Below, piece after piece: positions 15,557-18,071 of a stretch of 18,071 nt of DNA. The DNA is taken from assembly GCA_041567895.1 (NCBI GenBank), contig JBFGAX010000055.1, positions 1-18,071 on the forward strand, written 5' to 3'. The DNA is from JABDOU01 sp041567895 (lineage in GTDB: Bacteria > Actinomycetota > Acidimicrobiia > Spongiisociales > SHLN01). The number at the start of each line of letters is the position of its first letter. Within the stretch, counting starts at the first letter, position 1. The position numbers and the translations under genes were made by a program. Below the pieces are notes generated by a model. It searched no databases. It was not told where the DNA came from and saw only the letters and a list, made by a program, of their open reading frames with translations.

Positions 15557-16212
15557 TCGGCAGCATTCGGATTCTGGTAGTCGATGACCACTCGATTGTG
15601 CGACAGGGACTTCGATCACTCCTCGAGAAGGAATCGGGAATTGAAGTCATCGGCGAGGCATTCGACGGCACGTCTGCCGTAGCTGCAGCTCAGGAGCTTC
15701 GACCCGAGGTGATCATCATGGATATCACGATGGCAGGCATGAACGGAATCGAGGCAACCAGGCGGATTATCGCGCTCATGCCGAACGCCAAAATTCTGTG
15801 TCTATCGCTCCACGGCGATCCGCATATTGTGTCCTCGATGCTGGAGGCGGGTGCATCCGGATATGTTGTCAAGTCCGCCGATCTCGGAGAACTGGCTGCC
15901 GCGGTGAGAGCTGTGGCCGCGGGGCAGACCTTTCTCAGCCCCACGATTGCGGGCGATTTCGTGCGCGACCACCTGGCCCGCCGGGCATCGATGCCTGCAG
16001 AGCCCCGGCTCACCGATCGCGAACGTGAAGTTCTCCAGCTGATTGCCGAAGGAAATGGCACCGGTGAGATCGCCGGACGTTTGTTCATCAGTGCCAAAAC
16101 GGTCAGCACACATCGGGAGAACATCATGCGGAAACTCAATCTTCACAACGTCGTCGCGCTCACGAAGTATGCGATTCGTCAGGGGATTTCGACCGTCGAA
16201 CCGGACCTCTGA
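15553..16212 (+). CDS. NarL/LuxR-family response regulator
   Basis: A 219-residue DNA-binding response regulator. The receiver domain (about 5-122) has the acidic pair D11-D12, phosphoacceptor D57 in IIMDITM, and the conserved Lys in VVKSAD near 107. The LuxR-type helix-turn-helix lies at about 150-215, with LTDREREVLQLIAEG, TGEIAGRLFISAKTVSTHRENIMRKL and a final helix with the ALTKYAIRQG ending. All functional residues are present. Its ATG overlaps the kinase TGA as ATGA, so the two are translationally coupled and form one two-component system. Target genes are unknown; the adjacent receiver-only gene and the polysaccharide locus are candidates by position only. Confidence 0.95.
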   Translation: MIGSIRILVVDDHSIVRQGLRSLLEKESGIEVIGEAFDGTSAVAAAQELRPEVIIMDITMAGMNGIEATRRIIALMPNAKILCLSLHGDPHIVSSMLEAGASGYVVKSADLGELAAAVRAVAAGQTFLSPTIAGDFVRDHLARRASMPAEPRLTDREREVLQLIAEGNGTGEIAGRLFISAKTVSTHRENIMRKLNLHNVVALTKYAIRQGISTVEPDL

Positions 16213-16305
16213 GGTAAGAGGCTCGGGCCACGCCCCCGTTGATTCTGAGAACACGAGACCCGTGGCGTCGGTGTCGGGATGCGTATTTTCTAAGTGTATT
16301 TCCGA

Positions 16306-16334
16306 TTCATACCAGGCGAGCGGCCGTGCATAAT
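16306..16334 (+). promoter_or_regulatory. Candidate sigma70-type promoter for receiver-only gene
   Basis: TTCATA (16306-16311, four of six) and CATAAT (16329-16334, five of six) are separated by 17 bp. Transcription would start near 16341, giving a leader of about 45 nt before the GTG at 16387. Confidence 0.45.
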
Positions 16335-16386
16335 TTTGCGGCACCTCCCCACAGTTGACCTTCTACTCATCGGTGGTTCAGCAATT

Positions 16387-16785
16387 GTGATTTCCATCCT
16401 CGTCGTCGACGACCACCCGGCATACGGGTCGGCGCTGGTTTCTTTCTTACGCGCGGAAAAGAACATGGTCGTCGTCGCACTGGCCTCGGACGGCGAGGCT
16501 GCTATCGAGTTGTCCGCCAGATGGCAACCATCAATCGTGCTGATGGACCTCGTGCTATCGGGCATGAGCGGCTTGGACGCTACTCGACGAATACTCGACG
16601 CCTCACCCACATCCCGGGTGGTGATTCTTTCTCTCCAGTCAGGGCATCATGTGATGGTGGAAGCCATCAAGGCGGGAGCGTTCGGCTATGTCAGCAAGGA
16701 ACAGCCCCCCCAGGACCTCGTCAGGGCGATTCGAGAAGTCGATCGAGGTCACCGCTTCTTTCCAGCGCCCGTCGATCTCACGTAG
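16387..16785 (+). CDS. Receiver-only (orphan REC) response regulator
   Basis: A 132-residue stand-alone receiver domain. It starts directly with VISILVVDDHPAYG, and has phosphoacceptor D54 in IVLMDLVLSG and the conserved Lys in YVSKEQPP. It ends at RFFPAPVDLT, the point where NarL-type proteins continue through a linker into a helix-turn-helix. No HTH-coding sequence is found downstream in any frame I checked, so it is either a genuine single-domain regulator or an old truncation. The frame is open back to 16294, but those residues do not look like receiver sequence. GTG 16387 is preferred, with GGTGG about 10 nt upstream as a weak ribosome site. It lies 174 bp after the full-length regulator and has its own promoter-like sequence. 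It may compete for phosphate from the neighbouring kinase or act as a phosphate sink. Confidence 0.8.
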   Translation: MISILVVDDHPAYGSALVSFLRAEKNMVVVALASDGEAAIELSARWQPSIVLMDLVLSGMSGLDATRRILDASPTSRVVILSLQSGHHVMVEAIKAGAFGYVSKEQPPQDLVRAIREVDRGHRFFPAPVDLT

Positions 16786-17254
16786 TCGTCTTGGCACCGG
16801 TAGGGCCGAATCCACCCGAATCTCAGCATTGTTCCGATGGTGTTGGGGGTCGGTTCTTGTACGGTTTTGGGACACGGGGAACGCCCTGGTGACAAGGCGA
16901 TTCACGGCTCGCATACCGGTTGAGATCGGGTTGCGCGCGTTGTCGGGCAGGCGTTGTTCGGCGGGTGTTGGGTTGGAGAGGTCCGAGCGGGCGGTCAGGC
17001 TGCCGGGAGTGAGCTGCCGAAAGTGGTATGTGTTCCTGGTTGGTGTTGTTATCCCTGCTGGGCGGCACGGTTGGGCCGGCACGGTTGGGCCGGCACGGTT
17101 GGGCCGGCACGGCTGGGACGGCACGGCTGGGACGGCACGGCTGGGACAGGGCGGTTGGGACGAGGCGGACGAACGGAATGTGGGCCATGCGATTGTATGA
17201 GGGGCAGACGACAACAGCGGTGACCGGTGATCCAGGACCTGTCAGGCGGCGGTC
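16786..17254. other. 469-bp non-coding G/T-rich region before sugar transferase
   Basis: No gene is recognised. The plus strand is rich in G and T. Open frames on both strands give Arg/Gly- or Pro/Arg-rich translations without family features. The main structure is the 14-bp tandem repeat at 17064-17161. The promoter and leader of the downstream polysaccharide gene should be here; I see no convincing hexamers. Confidence 0.6.
17064..17161 (+). repeat. Seven tandem 14-bp repeats, two variants
   Basis: Three perfect copies of GGCACGGTTGGGCC (17064-17105) are followed by three perfect copies of GGCACGGCTGGGAC (17106-17147) and one degenerate copy (17148-17161). The unit is not a multiple of three and the region lacks a credible gene, so it is a non-coding minisatellite. 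It lies about 93 bp before the sugar transferase start. Confidence 0.92.
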
Positions 17255-18061
17255 ATGATTGATCCTTCTGCTCATCAGGTAGTTCAGGGTTCTGAGGTGG
17301 CGGCAACCCATGAGGTGGTGGCGGCCGGTGACGGGTTGGTTCGTGAACCGGTTTCGTTGGCACGGTCGTTGGCTCAACCCCAGTTGGAATCGAATCGGTT
17401 GGCGTATGAGGCTCGGATGGTGCAACGAGCCCAACATCGACGTATACGCGACGATGGACTGCAACGTGGTTTTGATGTGCTGGTGGCTTCGGTGTTGTTG
17501 CTGGCAGCTGCGCCGTTGATGCTGGTTGTGTCGTTGTTGATTCTGCTTTCCCGGGGACCGGTGTTGTTTCGTCAAACCCGGGTTGGTCGATGCGGACAAC
17601 TCTTCACCTGTTTGAAATTTCGCACCATGGTCCCTGACGCAGCAGCAACACTCGAGAAATTGTTGGCCAATGACCCGGATGCCCGGGCTGCATGGGCATC
17701 AGATTTCAAACTCGTCAACGATCCCCGCATCACCCGGGTTGGAAACTTTCTCCGTAAAACCAGTCTCGATGAACTACCCCAGCTCATCAATGTGCTTCGC
17801 GGTGACATGAGCCTGGTAGGTCCCCGTCCGGTCGTTCCCGAAGAACTGGGACGCTACGGCGACTACGCCCAGGTCGTGCTCCAGGTCAGACCCGGCATGA
17901 CCGGCGCCTGGCAAGTCAACGGCCGCAACACCACCACCTACATGCAACGCATCAAACTCGACGTCGACTACGCCCTCCACCGCACCCTCACCACCGACAT
18001 CAACATCCTCTTCAAAACCATCCGAGCCGTCATCAACCCCGAACCCGACGAATCCCGATGA
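17255..18061 (+). CDS. Polyprenyl-phosphate sugar-1-phosphate transferase (bacterial sugar transferase)
   Basis: Transfers a sugar-1-phosphate from a nucleotide sugar to undecaprenyl phosphate, the first membrane step of exopolysaccharide or glycan assembly. The 268-residue product is the short, monotopic type. A hydrophobic helix (about 73-99) has a central proline (P87) expected for a re-entrant membrane helix. It is followed by RQTRVG, KFRTM (121-125), DPRITRVGNFLRKTSLDELPQL with the catalytic pair D172-E173, GDMSLVGPRP (183-192) and PGMTGAWQVNGR. The first about 60 residues are non-conserved; ATG 17255 has only a weak GGCGG upstream, and a later ATG at residue 55 is possible. Codon use and strand skew change sharply near residue 116. 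The stop overlaps the next ATG, so it heads an operon. Confidence 0.92.
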   Translation: MIDPSAHQVVQGSEVAATHEVVAAGDGLVREPVSLARSLAQPQLESNRLAYEARMVQRAQHRRIRDDGLQRGFDVLVASVLLLAAAPLMLVVSLLILLSRGPVLFRQTRVGRCGQLFTCLKFRTMVPDAAATLEKLLANDPDARAAWASDFKLVNDPRITRVGNFLRKTSLDELPQLINVLRGDMSLVGPRPVVPEELGRYGDYAQVVLQVRPGMTGAWQVNGRNTTTYMQRIKLDVDYALHRTLTTDINILFKTIRAVINPEPDESR

Positions 18062-18071
18062 GCATCCACGC
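18058..18071 (+). CDS. Start of next gene, cut by window edge
   Basis: ATG 18058 overlaps the sugar transferase TGA as ATGA and reads M-S-I-H before the window ends. The overlap is typical of coupled operon genes, but only four codons are visible, so no product can be named. Confidence 0.4.

Noticed and set aside
17064..17161. CRISPR array
   Set aside because: Units are only 14 bp, directly adjacent with no spacers, and no cas gene is present.
16639..17599. Minus-strand frames rich in Pro, Arg and Gln over the repeat region
   Set aside because: Composition comes from translating the 14-bp repeats and the skewed DNA; they run antisense into the receiver and sugar transferase genes.

Overview
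The window looks like chromosomal DNA of a free-living actinobacterium. G+C is moderately high and Shine-Dalgarno motifs sit beside several apparently leaderless starts. There is a trehalose synthase, a lipoprotein with a long Ser/Thr linker, and a heliorhodopsin, a protein typical of monoderm bacteria. An Acidimicrobiia-like lineage is my best guess, but no phylogenetic marker is present to prove it.

Left part (1-6900): the 3' part of a shikimate kinase-like gene meets a minus-strand pair (MgtC/DUF4010 membrane protein, then hypoxanthine phosphoribosyltransferase) head to tail, with the two stop codons sharing one CTAG. A divergent DUF1015 gene follows. Next come a minus-strand SH3-domain lipoprotein and a divergent cytoplasmic M13 zinc endopeptidase.

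Centre (6970-10110): this is the most notable stretch. It holds a heliorhodopsin with its retinal lysine, counterion glutamate and inner-cavity histidines in place. An unusually long aldehyde dehydrogenase-family protein and an SRPBCC-fold lipid-binding-type protein follow on the same strand. The three may form a light and hydrophobic-aldehyde handling module, but that link is inference. A strong hairpin closes the region.

Right-centre (10286-14286): minus-strand trehalose synthase (treS) and a plus-strand metallo-beta-lactamase-fold hydrolase start only 12 bp apart. The hydrolase is followed by a possible 16-codon ORF and by tryptophanase (tnaA). Two residues that normally separate tryptophanase from tyrosine phenol-lyase support the tnaA assignment.

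Right end (14287-18071): a 367-bp gap with hairpins precedes a soluble NarL-type histidine kinase overlapped by its response regulator (ATGA), then a receiver-only orphan regulator with its own promoter-like sequence. A 469-bp non-coding, G/T-rich stretch carries seven 14-bp tandem repeats. It leads into a polyprenyl-phosphate sugar-phosphotransferase whose two halves have opposite strand skew, probably the first gene of a surface polysaccharide locus. The next gene begins in the last 14 bases.
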